A stretch of 64,000 nt of DNA from Nocardia uniformis NBRC 13702 (GCF_001613345.1 NZ_BDCE01000064.1:62001-126000); one strand, 5' to 3'. Numbered from the stretch's first letter, positions 17,709-26,364 are shown. The notes: generated by a model from the letters alone, not told the origin. Numbers and translations are program-made.

Positions 17709-17975
17709 TTATTTCGCACCGGGTTCCGCGACCACCAGCCGACAGGCTCCGTCCTCACACGACCGGCGCAGCCGACCCCGCGAGATGGTCTGGAGCAATC
17801 CGATCGCCCAGCAGGTCGGGCAGCCACGCAGGGCGAGGAGGCCGACCGGTAGCAGCAGCAGACTCACGAACCCGACCACCGGCATGAGCGCGAACGAACC
17901 GAGCAGAGCGCCGAATCCGATTGCGCCGCGGGCCACATGGCGCGGGACCGAGGAACTGGCGAAGTCATTGCTCAT
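17709..17975 (-). CDS. Small membrane protein with CPTC motif
   Basis: An 88-residue protein with two predicted helices (residues 15-35 and 38-52), a CPTCWAIGLLQ motif near 52 and a further cysteine pair CEDGAC near 73. Four cysteines in the C-terminal half suggest metal or redox binding on one membrane face. The start overlaps the end of the ECF sigma gene by 11 bases, so they are co-translated. It could be a small anti-sigma or effector membrane protein; no family is recognised. Confidence 0.7.
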   Translation of the reverse strand: MSNDFASSSVPRHVARGAIGFGALLGSFALMPVVGFVSLLLLPVGLLALRGCPTCWAIGLLQTISRGRLRRSCEDGACRLVVAEPGAK

Positions 17976-18519
17976 TCTCGGCCTCCGGCCTCGGCTCCCG
18001 CAGACTCAGCTGTATCGCGGCCCGCGCCCGATGCAGTCGCGACTTCATCGCCGCCGCACTCAGTCCCAGTAGGTCCGCGACCATCCGTCCGCTGTAGCCC
18101 TGCACATCCCGCATGATCAGCACTCGCCGCTGCTCCTCCGGTAATGCCGCGATGGCCGCCGCCACCCGCTCGGCCTCCAGCCGATGCATCACCTGCTCCT
18201 CCGCCGAGGCGATCGTCGAGTCGGGAATCGCCTCCGCCCGTCGAGTCCGCAACCGCAGCTGCCGCAGACATTCATTGCGCACAATCCGAAACATCCACGA
18301 CGCCAACGCCCCCGACGCCCGCAAGGTGCCGATCTTCCGATACAGAATGATCAGCGCCTCCTGCGCCGCATCCTCGGCATCCTCCGGCGACGCGCACAGC
18401 GAGTAGGCGAACCGCCGCACATGCGGATGCGAGCCGGACACCAGCATGACGGTCGACTCGAAATCCCCCTCCCGTGCCGCGGCAACGAGCCGCTCGTCGG
18501 GCCACCGCACCTCAACCAC
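17965..18519 (-). CDS. ECF-type RNA polymerase sigma factor
   Basis: About 184 residues. Region 2 is seen in SPEDAEDAAQEALIILYRKIG near residue 45, with SWMFRIVRNECLRQLR after it. Region 4 is seen in LPEEQRRVLIMRDVQGYSGRMVADLLG with an HTH ending in AAMKSRLHRARA. The start is uncertain: GTG 18519 overlaps the stop of a 29-residue ORF, and GTG 18510 lies just after it. The overlapping CPTC membrane protein is downstream. Confidence 0.85.
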   Translation of the reverse strand: MVEVRWPDERLVAAAREGDFESTVMLVSGSHPHVRRFAYSLCASPEDAEDAAQEALIILYRKIGTLRASGALASWMFRIVRNECLRQLRLRTRRAEAIPDSTIASAEEQVMHRLEAERVAAAIAALPEEQRRVLIMRDVQGYSGRMVADLLGLSAAAMKSRLHRARAAIQLSLREPRPEAENEQ

Positions 18520-18601
18520 GGGATCGGCTCCACTTCCGCAATACCGTGACACTGCAGGCACCGACCAGCAGGACCCCGACAACAACCGCGGCAATGATCA
18601 C
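18512..18601 (-). CDS. Possible 29-residue membrane peptide coupled to the sigma gene
   Basis: GTG 18601 lies 6 bases after GGGAGG and encodes VIIAAVVVGVLLVGA followed by CSVTVLRKWSRSRG. That is a single membrane helix with a basic tail. Its stop overlaps or abuts the sigma start, implying translational coupling. It is too short to classify but has all the marks of a real small gene. Confidence 0.45.
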   Translation of the reverse strand: MIIAAVVVGVLLVGACSVTVLRKWSRSRG

Positions 18602-18723
18602 CACAAACCTCCCGATCTCGTGCCGACCGTATTGCCGACACAAGTATGAGAGATGCGGGCCCGCGCAAAGGATTCACGGCGATCTCACGAGCGCGAATCG
18701 CGCGAACCCACTTCCTGAGGCAT

Positions 18724-18845
18724 TCAGCCTTCGGCGGCCAACTGCCCGCAGGCGGCGGCGATTTCCTGGCCGCGGGTATCGCGGACGCCATGCGCAACGG
18801 ATATACAGCTCCGCCGACCACGTTCACCACACGCTTGGGGAACGT
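18724..18845 (-). pseudogene. rlmN 3' remnant A (leftmost, heavily deleted)
   Basis: About 60 bases match the rlmN 3' end ([12 protein letters not shown] on the minus strand, with altered stop context). After a divergent stretch, GACCACGTTCACCACACGCTTG matches a segment roughly 500 bases upstream in rlmN (the RVV-AVRR region). It is therefore an internally deleted copy. It marks the left edge of the array and may be what is left of the original chromosomal 3' end. Confidence 0.7.
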
Positions 18846-18900
18846 GGTCCGCGGGCGTGGAGCAGCGTGAGGCCCAAACTATCGATGCAATCGCAATGAA

Positions 18901-20067
18901 TCAGTCCCGCGGCCGATAATTACGGAAGAAGGCGCGGACGTCGTCGAGCAGCAGGTCCGGGGCCTCCATGGCGGCGAAATGCCCGCCGCGGTCGTATTCG
19001 GTCCAGGACACGATGTTGTTGGAGCGCTCGTCGTAGCCGCGGATCGCGACATCCTGAATGGTGAACTGCGCGACCGCCGTCGGGACCGTGGCGGGTTCGG
19101 GCAACCCCCAGCCGGCACCGGAATGCGCATCCTCGTAGTACGCCGCTGCCGACGATCCGGCGGTCTGGGTAAACCAGTAGATACTTGCCTGGGTGAGCAA
19201 CATGTCCCGGCCGACCGCCTCGTGCGGGAGCTGGTCGAGATTGGTGAAATCGTTGTACTTGTCCACAATCCAAGCCAGCTGCCCGATCGGTGAATCGGTG
19301 AGTGCGTAGGCGAGTGTCTGCGGGCGAGTGGACTGGATGGCCAGATACCCTCCGGCCTCCTGCATGAATTCGTTCATCCGGGTAATCCGCGCCTGCTCGG
19401 TCTCGGTGAGTGCGGCGATCTCCTCGTCGGACAGCTGCGGATAGGACAGGCCGCCGTTGACATGCAGGCCGATCATATGTTCGGAATCGATCAGGCCGAG
19501 TTCCCGGCAGATACCAGCACCCACGTCACCGCCCTGGGCGCCATAGTAGTCATAGCCGAGTCGCGCCATCAGCTCGGCGAACGCCGCCGCGATACGCCGC
19601 GGTGACCAACCCGGTTCGGTTGTGGGTCCGGAAAATCCGAAGCCCGGGATGGAGGGCACCACGATATGGAAGGCGTCGGCCGGGTCGCCACCGTGACGCA
19701 CCGGATCGGTCAGCGGGCCGACGAGGCCCGCGAACTCGACGACCGACCCGGGCCACCCGTGCACCAGCAGCAACGGCACCGCGCCCGGTTCGGGGGAACG
19801 GATGTGCAGGAAGTGCATGCTCTGACCGTCGATATCGGTGGTGTACTGCGGGAAGGCATTGAGCTTCGCCTCCTGCGCCCGCCAGTCGAAGCCGTCGCGC
19901 CAGTAGTCGGCCAACTCCCGCAGATAGGCCAGGGGTACGCCGCGGCTCCACCCGAGTTCCGGAATCTCCTGGGGCCAACGGGTTTTGCCCAATCGGTCGG
20001 CGAGATCGTCCAACGCGGTCTGCGGAATATCGATCAGGAGCGGTCGGATCGTTGCTGTTCGAGTCAT
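18901..20067 (-). CDS. Epoxide hydrolase (EHN plus alpha/beta hydrolase)
   Basis: A 388-residue enzyme. An epoxide-hydrolase N-terminal domain occupies residues 1-110 (RPLLIDIPQTALDDLADRL, TRWPQEIPELGWSRGVPLAYL). An alpha/beta hydrolase fold follows, with oxyanion motif LLVHGWPGSVVEF near 115, nucleophile Asp in GAQGGDVGAGI near 190, and the C-terminal catalytic His in DRGGHFAAMEAPDLL near 360. It adds water to epoxides. ATG 20067 is the start closest to the conserved domain. It is divergent from an XRE regulator. Confidence 0.9.
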   Translation of the reverse strand: MTRTATIRPLLIDIPQTALDDLADRLGKTRWPQEIPELGWSRGVPLAYLRELADYWRDGFDWRAQEAKLNAFPQYTTDIDGQSMHFLHIRSPEPGAVPLLLVHGWPGSVVEFAGLVGPLTDPVRHGGDPADAFHIVVPSIPGFGFSGPTTEPGWSPRRIAAAFAELMARLGYDYYGAQGGDVGAGICRELGLIDSEHMIGLHVNGGLSYPQLSDEEIAALTETEQARITRMNEFMQEAGGYLAIQSTRPQTLAYALTDSPIGQLAWIVDKYNDFTNLDQLPHEAVGRDMLLTQASIYWFTQTAGSSAAAYYEDAHSGAGWGLPEPATVPTAVAQFTIQDVAIRGYDERSNNIVSWTEYDRGGHFAAMEAPDLLLDDVRAFFRNYRPRD

Positions 20068-20130
20068 ACGGACGATCCTCCTTGTCCCACAACCTGATAC
20101 CCAGAGGTCGAGTGTTCCCCGGTCAGGCAA

Positions 20131-20154
20131 TCCTGGGTCTGGCAGTGCCAGGAT
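20131..20154. promoter_or_regulatory. Inverted repeat between epoxide hydrolase and XRE regulator
   Basis: CTGGCA-G-TGCCAG at 20139-20151, extended by TCCTGG on one side and GGA on the other, lies 25 bases before the XRE start in the divergent promoter region. It is a candidate operator for that regulator. Confidence 0.4.
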
Positions 20155-20179
20155 CCGATCCTGACTAGGGTGGTCCGGT

Positions 20180-21028
20180 ATGGACCGCTGGGCTGAATTG
20201 GGTGCGTTTCTGAAGTCGCGGCGGGCGGGCTTGTCGCCGGAAGACGTGGGAGTGCGCCCCGTTGGGAACCGGCGCCGGGTCTCCGGGCTACGTCGGGAAG
20301 AACTGGCACCGCTGGCCCGAATCGGGGTGGACTACTACACGCGGCTCGAGCAGGGGCGCGTCCAAGGAGTATCAGCCGAGGTGCTGGAGGCGGTGTTCGA
20401 CGCGCTGCGGCTGAGCCCGGACGAACGTGAGTACGCCCGCAACCTCGCCGGTCCGGCGCGGACCATACCGCTGGGCCCACGCACGGTTCGTCCCGCGCTA
20501 CAGCATCTCCTGGATTCGACACCGGACACGCCCGCCTACGTGATCGGGCCGCTGGCCGATGTCATTGCCTGGAACCAGCTCGCCTGCGCGATGTTCACCG
20601 ATTTCGCTGCCATGGCGATCAAGGATCGGAACTGGTCTCATTTCCTATTCGTCGACGAGCACATGCAGGCGCTGTTCGACGATCCCATGATCGGCCGCCG
20701 AGAGAATGTGGCCTTCCTGCGGCTGCAACTGAGCAGACACCCCGGCGATCCCGACATCACCCGATTAGTGGAGCGAATGCTGGCCCGCAGCCCAATTTTC
20801 CGGGAGATCTGGGCGACCTATGATGTCGCCGACAAGGCGCACAACGACTTTCTGTTCCACCATCCAGTCGTCGGTGATCTAACGCTGGCGTTCCAGGCGG
20901 CGAGACTGCCGAACGACCCTGGGCAAATGCTCATCACCTACACCGCCGAACCCGATACCGCGTCCGCGGCCGCGCTGCATAAGCTCCGCCGCGGCGAGCC
21001 GCCCACCGACGCATACCGTTCCGCCTGA
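20180..21028 (+). CDS. XRE-family regulator with MmyB-like ligand-binding domain
   Basis: A 282-residue protein. The N-terminal HTH region ends in RRVSGLRREELAPLARIGVDYYTRLEQGR (residues 37-65). It is followed by the MmyB-like PAS-related domain (VIAWNQLACAMFTDF near 130, FLRLQLSRHPGDPDITRLVERM near 175, TLAFQAARLPNDPGQMLITYTAEP near 235). This domain is proposed to bind fatty acids or other small ligands in Streptomyces. It is divergent from the epoxide hydrolase and probably controls it. Confidence 0.9.
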   Translation: MDRWAELGAFLKSRRAGLSPEDVGVRPVGNRRRVSGLRREELAPLARIGVDYYTRLEQGRVQGVSAEVLEAVFDALRLSPDEREYARNLAGPARTIPLGPRTVRPALQHLLDSTPDTPAYVIGPLADVIAWNQLACAMFTDFAAMAIKDRNWSHFLFVDEHMQALFDDPMIGRRENVAFLRLQLSRHPGDPDITRLVERMLARSPIFREIWATYDVADKAHNDFLFHHPVVGDLTLAFQAARLPNDPGQMLITYTAEPDTASAAALHKLRRGEPPTDAYRSA

Positions 21029-21085
21029 CACCGCGCGCTGGACAGCAATCCGTGTCCTTCGTCGCGGATATGACTATCTGTCGAC

Positions 21086-21655
21086 TCAGCCTTCGGCGGC
21101 GAGTTGCCCGCAGGCGGCGGCGATTTCCTGGCCGCGGGTATCGCGGACGGTGCAGGGGACGCCCTGTTCGTTGACGCGGCGAACGAACTCGCGCTCAACG
21201 GGTTTCGGGCTGGCATCCCATTTGCTGCCCGGGGTCGGGTTCAGCGGGATGACGTTGACGTGGACGCGGGAGCCGAGGGCCTTGTGCAGCTTCTTGCCGA
21301 GCAGGTCCGCGCGCCAGGGCTGGTCATTGATATCGCGGATCAACGCGTATTCGATGGAGACGCGGCGGCCGGACTTGTCGGCGTAATACCGTGCGGCGTC
21401 GAGGACTTCGGCGACCGACCAGCGGTTGTTCACCGGGACCAGGGTGTCGCGGAGTTCGTCGTCGGGGGTATGCAGGGAGACGGCGAGGGTGACCGAGAGA
21501 TCCTCATCGGCCAGCTTGCGGATAGCGGGGGCCAGGCCGACCGTCGAGACGACGACATTGCGCTGGGAGATACCGAGGCCGTCGGGGGCCGGAGAGGTGA
21601 TGCGGCGGACCGCGTTCACCACACGCTTGTAATTGGCGAGCGGTTCGCCCGTGCC
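21086..21655 (-). pseudogene. rlmN 3' copy B (frame intact from GMGEPL to stop)
   Basis: About 190 codons of RlmN from (T)[10 protein letters not shown] through [42 protein letters not shown] and [12 protein letters not shown]. The frame is open and uninterrupted. The N-terminal half, including the radical-SAM cysteine motif that precedes GMGEPL in the family, is missing. Upstream, where intact RlmN reads NVVFMGMGEPL, this copy reads [11 protein letters not shown] because of the element-end sequence. It is one of the three longest copies. Confidence 0.9.
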
Positions 21656-21657
21656 CC

Positions 21658-21682
21658 CCGTTTTACAAACACGCTGACCAGC
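21658..21682 (-). other. Conserved rlmN junction/attachment-like sequence (copy B)
   Basis: CCGTTTTACAAAC-ACGCT-GACCAGC on the plus strand, directly right of the rlmN homology. The same sequence, with few changes, abuts copies C, D, E, H and I. It is not part of rlmN, so it probably marks one end of an inserted element. Confidence 0.7.
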
Positions 21683-21708
21683 AGAAATCGCCAATAATGC
21701 GCCACACA

Positions 21709-22269
21709 TCAGTCGAGACGCCGACGAACTTCCGCCGCGAAGCCTGAAACTCCTGAGCGGTCCAGTACGTCAAGAAGACCCTCAATGTGCTTGGGCGGCC
21801 GCTTGTGCTCGGCCACTTGCTTGCGCAACAGTCGGATCACATGCCCCGGGGCCAGGTCCAACACATCCAGAAGAAGCGCATCTGGATGCAGCAACTCCGG
21901 AAACCCCTCGCCGATAGGCCTGACCTTGAAGTCTTTCAGGTTGAAGGTTAGAAGCACATCCGCGTTGCCCTGTAACGCTGCCGCCAGGACGTGCCGGTCC
22001 TTAGGATGGTTTTCCATTCTGTCGACCAGCCCCTCATACCCCGTGACCATCGCGTCGGGAAAGAATCCCTCAAGGGTGCCGACCAGGCGAGCAACATTCG
22101 CCAACGCACACTCGTCACCACCGTGCCGCGCCGCGAGATTCCGTCTGAGCTCCTCGAGGATCTCGGCGGACCAAAGCGGCTGGATGAGATCGGCTTCTGC
22201 AAGGCGCAGAAAGCAATCTCGCAGATGAGCCGGGTACAAAACGCAGGTGTCAAGGAGGACTCGCTGCAT
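21709..22269 (-). CDS. PIN-domain toxin
   Basis: A 186-residue PIN-fold ribonuclease toxin. Acidic active-site candidates are Asp in LLDTCVLYP (residue 7), Glu in [11 protein letters not shown] near 38, Asp in [12 protein letters not shown] near 97 and the NLKDFKV segment near 113. The ATG overlaps the antitoxin stop by one base (TGATG), so the pair is one operon. It belongs to the class of PIN proteins paired with excisionase-like HTH antitoxins. It is the first gene next to rlmN junction B. Confidence 0.85.
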   Translation of the reverse strand: MQRVLLDTCVLYPAHLRDCFLRLAEADLIQPLWSAEILEELRRNLAARHGGDECALANVARLVGTLEGFFPDAMVTGYEGLVDRMENHPKDRHVLAAALQGNADVLLTFNLKDFKVRPIGEGFPELLHPDALLLDVLDLAPGHVIRLLRKQVAEHKRPPKHIEGLLDVLDRSGVSGFAAEVRRRLD

Positions 22270-22745
22270 CAGTCGTGCCGGCTCAGTGGTTCTGACGGAA
22301 CATCGTCATAGAGTCCCAGATCTTCGGAAATCCTGGTCAACTCAGAGAGCCCAGCAGCCCGTTCGGCACGACGATACTCTCGAAAAGCCAATACGTCGGC
22401 GAGACGAACACGACGATGCCGACCAGGACGGGTAAACGGGATTTCCGCTGCATCCAGCAGCTTCACGAAGGTAGGCCTGCTCATTCCCAGCAGTTCGGCC
22501 GCTTCCTGGGTCGTCAGCGTCGTGTGCAAAGGCGCGACGGTCACCGCCTTCCCCTCCGCGAGGGCCACGGCCAACAGGCGAAGACCTTCGAAAACCTCGG
22601 CAGGCAATGCCACCACCTCGCCCTCGGCCGACCGCAAAATGGTCACTTCGACAGGCGAGGCCATCGAGTCGAGGAAGCGCCGCACCTCCGCGAGCTGGTC
22701 CGGGTGCTCAGGCAAGAGTGTGCGCTCATTCAACGTCTCGGTCAC
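22269..22745 (-). CDS. Excisionase/MerR-like HTH antitoxin
   Basis: 158 residues from GTG 22745, which lies 4 bases after GGAGG. The C-terminal half holds an excisionase-type winged helix (TTQEAAELLGMSRPTFVKLLD near residue 75, GRHRRVRLADVLAFREYRR near 108). The acidic tail LTRISEDLGLYDD probably contacts the toxin. It is operonic with the PIN toxin. A 35-base perfect palindrome just upstream is the likely autoregulatory operator. Confidence 0.82.
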   Translation of the reverse strand: MTETLNERTLLPEHPDQLAEVRRFLDSMASPVEVTILRSAEGEVVALPAEVFEGLRLLAVALAEGKAVTVAPLHTTLTTQEAAELLGMSRPTFVKLLDAAEIPFTRPGRHRRVRLADVLAFREYRRAERAAGLSELTRISEDLGLYDDVPSEPLSRHD

Positions 22746-22770
22746 TGTGCCTCCTCCATAGACATCTATC

Positions 22771-22805
22771 ATGCCCCACTTTCGAATAAATCGAAAGTGG
22801 GGCAT
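22771..22805. promoter_or_regulatory. Perfect 15-bp palindrome upstream of the PIN TA operon
   Basis: ATGCCCCACTTTCGA (22771-22785), a 5-base spacer ATAAA, then the exact reverse complement (22791-22805). It lies 26 bases before the antitoxin GTG. It is likely the operator for the antitoxin-toxin complex, although a hairpin in the leader RNA cannot be excluded. Confidence 0.65.
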
Positions 22806-22863
22806 CGCGGCCGCGCCGACCGGCGTCCGGACACCGCAGTGATCCGGACTTAGTCTGTGGCGA

Positions 22864-23180
22864 TCTTCGACGCGCTGGCGGCGAACGTAGTTGCCAACGT
22901 CGAAATTGTTGCGGCCGTCGCTGATTCCACCCCGGAGTCCGACCCCGAACCGCCAGACAAGTTCTGGCATGAGCACACTCGAATCCTGCTCACCGAGGTC
23001 CGCCCCGATACCGACGCCGACCTGCTGGCGACGCTGCTGCTCAACACACTGTCAGGAAGCCCCGTGCTGCGCCTGATTCGAGACGGGCATGGAACCCGCT
23101 ATATCGACAGCGTCCGCACACTTATCACCTCGGTGATAAGTGCAGGCGCAGCCTCAACTCATCCCTCGGCGGCGAGTTGA
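22864..23180 (+). pseudogene. TetR regulator C-terminal fragment (copy of 48605 gene)
   Basis: About 100 residues nearly identical to the C-terminal half of the TetR gene at 48605 ([54 protein letters not shown]). The DNA-binding half is missing. As in the intact gene, the last codons (HPSAAS) and stop lie within the antisense strand of an rlmN 3' end, so TetR and rlmN were duplicated together. Confidence 0.85.
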
Positions 23181-23727
23181 CCGCAGGCAGCAGCGATTTC
23201 CTGGCCGCGGGTGTCGCGGACCGTACACGGCACACCCTGTTCGTTGACGCGCCGAACGAATTCGCGCTCAACAGGTTTCGGGGCGGCGTCCCACTTGCTG
23301 CCCGGGGTCGGTTCAACGGGATGACGTTCACGTGCACACGGGAGCCGAGAGCCTTGTGCAGCTTCTTGCCGAGCATGTCCGCGCGCCATGGTTGATCGTT
23401 GATGTCGCGGATCAGGGCGTATTCGATCGATACCCGGCGGCCGGACTTGTCGGCGTAATACCTTGCGGCATCGAGGACTTCAGCGACCGACCAGCGATTG
23501 TTCACCGGCACCAACGTGTCGCGGAGTTCATCGTCGGGGATGTGCAGCGAGACCGCGAGGGTGACCGAGAGATCCTCATCGGCCAGCTTGCGGATAGCGG
23601 GGGCCAAGCCCACGGTGGAGACGACGACATTGCGCTGGGAGATACCGAAACCGTCGGGGCGGGTGAGGTGATGCGGCGGACGGCGGCGACTACCCGCTTG
23701 TAGTTGGCGAGGGGTTCACCCATGCCC
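23159..23727 (-). pseudogene. rlmN 3' copy C (frameshifted)
   Basis: A full-length 3' copy from [12 protein letters not shown] to [13 protein letters not shown] base is missing near 23312 (GGTCGGTTCAAC where copy B has one more G), and another frame change lies near 23660. The amino-acid sequence is close to copy B, but many third positions differ, so it is not a recent duplicate. The left end overlaps the TetR fragment. Confidence 0.88.
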
Positions 23728-23728
23728 A

Positions 23729-23753
23729 CCGTCTTACAAACGCCGCGACCAGC
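23729..23753 (-). other. Conserved rlmN junction sequence (copy C)
   Basis: CCGTCTTACAAAC-GCCGC-GACCAGC, the same element-end sequence as at copy B with few changes, directly abutting the rlmN homology. Confidence 0.65.
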
Positions 23754-23815
23754 GGATATAGGAGAGTCCCGAGGTTCGGCGGTAGTCTGGGCAGAGAACA
23801 AGCAGAGGAGGAGCA

Positions 23816-24157
23816 ATGACGGACGATGGGCGTGACCAGCGCAGATACAGCAAGCCCGTCGTAATGCCAGAGGACCTGCACCTACTCACCGGTCCTACCA
23901 GCGGCGTCGTCCACCTCCCGAAACACCTCGATTGGTCAGGCCACGCCGACTACGACCTGGACCGCCCCGGACGAATCGTCGACCTTTACCGCACCGTTAT
24001 CAACGAAGCGGCCACACCGGACGACCTCCACACCTATCTCGACGGCTCGGTGCTCAGACGTCTCTGGTCCTACATGTGGCTTCCCCCTCAGACCAGGCGG
24101 GCCTGGGAGAATCGTTTCGCCGAACTCGCCCAACTCAGCCGACTGGCATCGGCGTAG
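23816..24157 (+). CDS. Putative antitoxin of a nucleotidyltransferase TA pair
   Basis: A 113-residue acidic/helical protein ([20 protein letters not shown] near residue 32, [22 protein letters not shown] near 82). ATG 23816 follows GAGGAGGAG. It sits 6 bases before an AbiEii-like nucleotidyltransferase gene, the usual position for the cognate antitoxin. It is the first gene right of junction C. The family assignment rests on context. Confidence 0.65.
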   Translation: MTDDGRDQRRYSKPVVMPEDLHLLTGPTSGVVHLPKHLDWSGHADYDLDRPGRIVDLYRTVINEAATPDDLHTYLDGSVLRRLWSYMWLPPQTRRAWENRFAELAQLSRLASA

Positions 24158-24163
24158 GTCCGG

Positions 24164-24809
24164 ATGGAACCGCGCCACCGCAGACTCGCCGAAATCGCGC
24201 TGGCCGTAGCGGGCGATCAGGGATTCGCTCTCGCCGGCGGCTACGCGCTGCGAGCCCACGGCATGGGCAACCGCCCCAAGTGGCGACCTAGATCTCTTCA
24301 CCGACTGGCACCGACGGGCGGACTTCCCAGGGGCAGTAGACGCCGTCGTCGCGGAGCTGGAACTACACGGCTACGACGTCACAGCCGCCATGAGCAATGA
24401 GACCTTCGCGCGTCTGCTGGTCTTGTCCGCGGACGGAGGTCCAGACAAGTTGGAGATGTCGGCGGACTGGCGTGCACATCCTCCGGTACTCCTCGAAATC
24501 GGTCCGGTGCTGCATCCCGATGACGCTGTGGCGAACAAGATGTGCGCGCTCTTCGGACGTGCACTCCCACGAGACTTTCTCGACATCGATGCCGCATTCA
24601 CCAGTGGCCGATACGGCCACGACAGATTGCTCGAACTCGCGAAGAACGCCGACGACGGCTTCGAACCGAGGATGTTCGCCGACGCGCTCGGAGCGCTCAC
24701 CCAAATCACCGATGACGCATTTGCCGAATACGGTGTTCCGCCAGAGGACGTCGACGCCATGCGTAAGCGATTTGCAGATTGGCGAAGGGAACTTCTCGCC
24801 ACCTCCTGA
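24164..24809 (+). pseudogene. AbiEii-like nucleotidyltransferase toxin, frameshifted
   Basis: A nucleotidyltransferase of about 214 residues when read across one frameshift. Frame 1 gives FALAGGYALRAHGMGNRP. An extra C in the run near 24274 shifts the frame, after which SGDLDLFTDW (the catalytic D-x-D) and then [38 protein letters not shown] and TQITDDAFAEYG follow. GG...D-x-D is the polymerase-beta-like active site of this toxin family. The break separates the glycines from the aspartates, so the toxin should be dead. A second copy at 50821 is truncated differently. Confidence 0.8.
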
Positions 24810-24903
24810 CCCGCCGTGAGGCCGATAACATGGCAATCGGTAGGCCGCGAGACCTCACAGTTCGCCGCACTACAGGGCGCTGACTTGCGCATGCCCCAAT
24901 TCT

Positions 24904-25134
24904 TTCTCCAAGCTGGCCGCCACGGTGCTGACCGGACCCATCGTTCGCCTGCGCCGGTTGCTCATCGGCGAGGCCGAGCGATTCCCCGAACTGGCCGCGG
25001 AACACTTCGCCTTCCTCGTCATGGGCGCCTCGCTGAACCGCGCCCTGTTCGAGGCGACGACGCCATACGCCCCGGAGGGCATCGAGAAACGCGCGCACGC
25101 AGGCATAGACACATTCCTCCGCGCCTACCGATAA
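24904..25134 (+). pseudogene. TetR-family regulator C-terminal fragment
   Basis: About 70 codons resembling the C-terminal ligand domain of a TetR protein (LRRLLIGEAERFPELAAEHF, LVMGASLNRALFEATT, EKRAHAGIDTFLRAYR). No HTH region precedes it; upstream is the end of the nucleotidyltransferase pseudogene. It is unrelated to the other TetR fragment in the window. Confidence 0.6.
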
Positions 25135-25206
25135 CGAAACAAGTCTCGTCCCGGTGCATTACCGCGCGTCCGCTTACGCGGCGGGAAGGGAATCCATGCC
25201 GACGAT

Positions 25207-25236
25207 GGCATCTCCCGCCTTCCGGTGGGAGATGCC
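25207..25236. terminator. Hairpin terminator
   Basis: GGCATCTCCCGCC and GGTGGGAGATGCC form a 13-bp stem (one G-T pair) with a TTCC loop, 28 bases after the stop of the converging hydrolase gene. Confidence 0.7.
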
Positions 25237-25264
25237 GTCCATTTGAGGCATCGCTGGGTTGGGC

Positions 25265-26191
25265 CTACTCGCCCGGCGCATCAAGGAACGGTTCGATGAT
25301 CGGGAGCAGTAGGTCGGCGCGGTAGAGGATGTCGTAGTGCGTTGTGCCCGGGACGATTTCCAGTGTGGCTGCCGCGGTGTCGCTCGTCGCGTCGGCTGTT
25401 CCGCTGCCGAGCAGGTTGATCAGGTCGACGGCGTGCGGGCGTTCGACGATATCGGATTCGGCGATTACGACGAGCGTGGGTGCGGTGATCGCGGCGACTT
25501 CCGTTGTCCAGTCGAAGTCCCGGGTGAGCAGTTGCTTCGTCTTGGCGGCGAAAACGGGCCAGTCTCCGGGTCGTGGCGCGGTCCGGGTGTAGGCCTCGTG
25601 CATCGGTGTTCCGATCATGGCGGTGGGGTCGATGCTCGCCATTCCGGTCCGACCCTCGGCAGTCCACCCGTCGAACCGGTAGGCAGCGGAGTTGATGACC
25701 AGCTTATTCACCACGTCCGGATTTCGGCTGCCGAGTTGGAGCGCGACACCGCCGCCCAGCGAGTACCCGAGGACGTCGACCTTTTCCAGTTCCAGGTGGT
25801 CGATCAGACCGGCGACGTCATCGGCCATCTGCTCGAAGCTCAGTGGGCGATCGATGTCGGCGGTGTGGCCGTGTGCCTGTAGGTCGACCGTGATGACCTT
25901 TCTGTTCTTGGTCAGTTCGGGTAGGAGCGCACTGAAGGAGGTCTCGGCATTGCCGAGCCCGCCGTGGAGCAGGACCAGAGGTTGGCCGGTGCCGTGGATT
26001 TCGTAGTAGAGCTGGAGACCGTTGACCGCGGCATAGCGGCCTTTGCCGTCCCCGCTGACCGTATCGGTGATGGATTCTTGACTCGCGGTGGCAGTGTCCG
26101 CAGTGTCGTCGTCGTCGGTGGCGCATCCGGTGATGAGCATCGCGGACAGAGCGACTGCGGTGATGACGTGCAACGGCTTGTTGATCTTCAT
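25265..26191 (-). CDS. Alpha/beta-hydrolase lipoprotein
   Basis: A 308-residue secreted lipoprotein. The signal peptide ends in a lipobox (LITGC, Cys 23) followed by a Thr/Asp-rich linker to residue 50. The hydrolase fold has the oxyanion motif VLLHGGLGNAE near 74, nucleophile Ser in LGYSLGGGVA near 147, Asp in VIAESDIVERP near 250 and His in PGTTHYDIL near 283. It is transcribed from a promoter facing away from the YCII gene. Both promoters carry ECF42-type elements, so the sigma factor at 26948 probably controls it. Confidence 0.88.
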   Translation of the reverse strand: MKINKPLHVITAVALSAMLITGCATDDDDTADTATASQESITDTVSGDGKGRYAAVNGLQLYYEIHGTGQPLVLLHGGLGNAETSFSALLPELTKNRKVITVDLQAHGHTADIDRPLSFEQMADDVAGLIDHLELEKVDVLGYSLGGGVALQLGSRNPDVVNKLVINSAAYRFDGWTAEGRTGMASIDPTAMIGTPMHEAYTRTAPRPGDWPVFAAKTKQLLTRDFDWTTEVAAITAPTLVVIAESDIVERPHAVDLINLLGSGTADATSDTAAATLEIVPGTTHYDILYRADLLLPIIEPFLDAPGE

Positions 26192-26242
26192 CGGTCCTCT
26201 TCTGATCGGCTCGAAAGCCTGCTGTCAGGCTCTTACCAACGC

Positions 26243-26269
26243 ATCGAATGGGCCCCGGCAGGATCGACA
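26243..26269 (-). promoter_or_regulatory. ECF42-like promoter of the hydrolase lipoprotein
   Basis: On the minus strand, TGTCGA (26269-26264), 17-base spacer, CGAT (26246-26243), followed by the hydrolase ATG at 26191. The spacing and sequence equal those of the opposite promoter. ECF42 sigma factors are known to use TGTCGA at -35 and CGA/TC-like -10 elements. Confidence 0.65.
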
Positions 26270-26364
26270 CCGCCATAAAAGACATTGGAGTGTCCTGCGT
26301 CACATCGCTGTGGCGACCGTTGGAGCCCATGTGACGCAGGACACGCCGATAGTGTTGCGGGGGG

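Noticed and set aside
18901-21028. Calling the epoxide hydrolase-XRE pair a rlmN cassette like the others
   Set aside because: It lies between remnants A and B, but no junction sequence is preserved at A and the genes look like ordinary chromosome, so membership in the array is left open.
24371-24892. Minus-strand ORFs opposite the AbiEii-type toxin
   Set aside because: They are shadows; the plus strand carries the conserved nucleotidyltransferase protein seen again at 50821.
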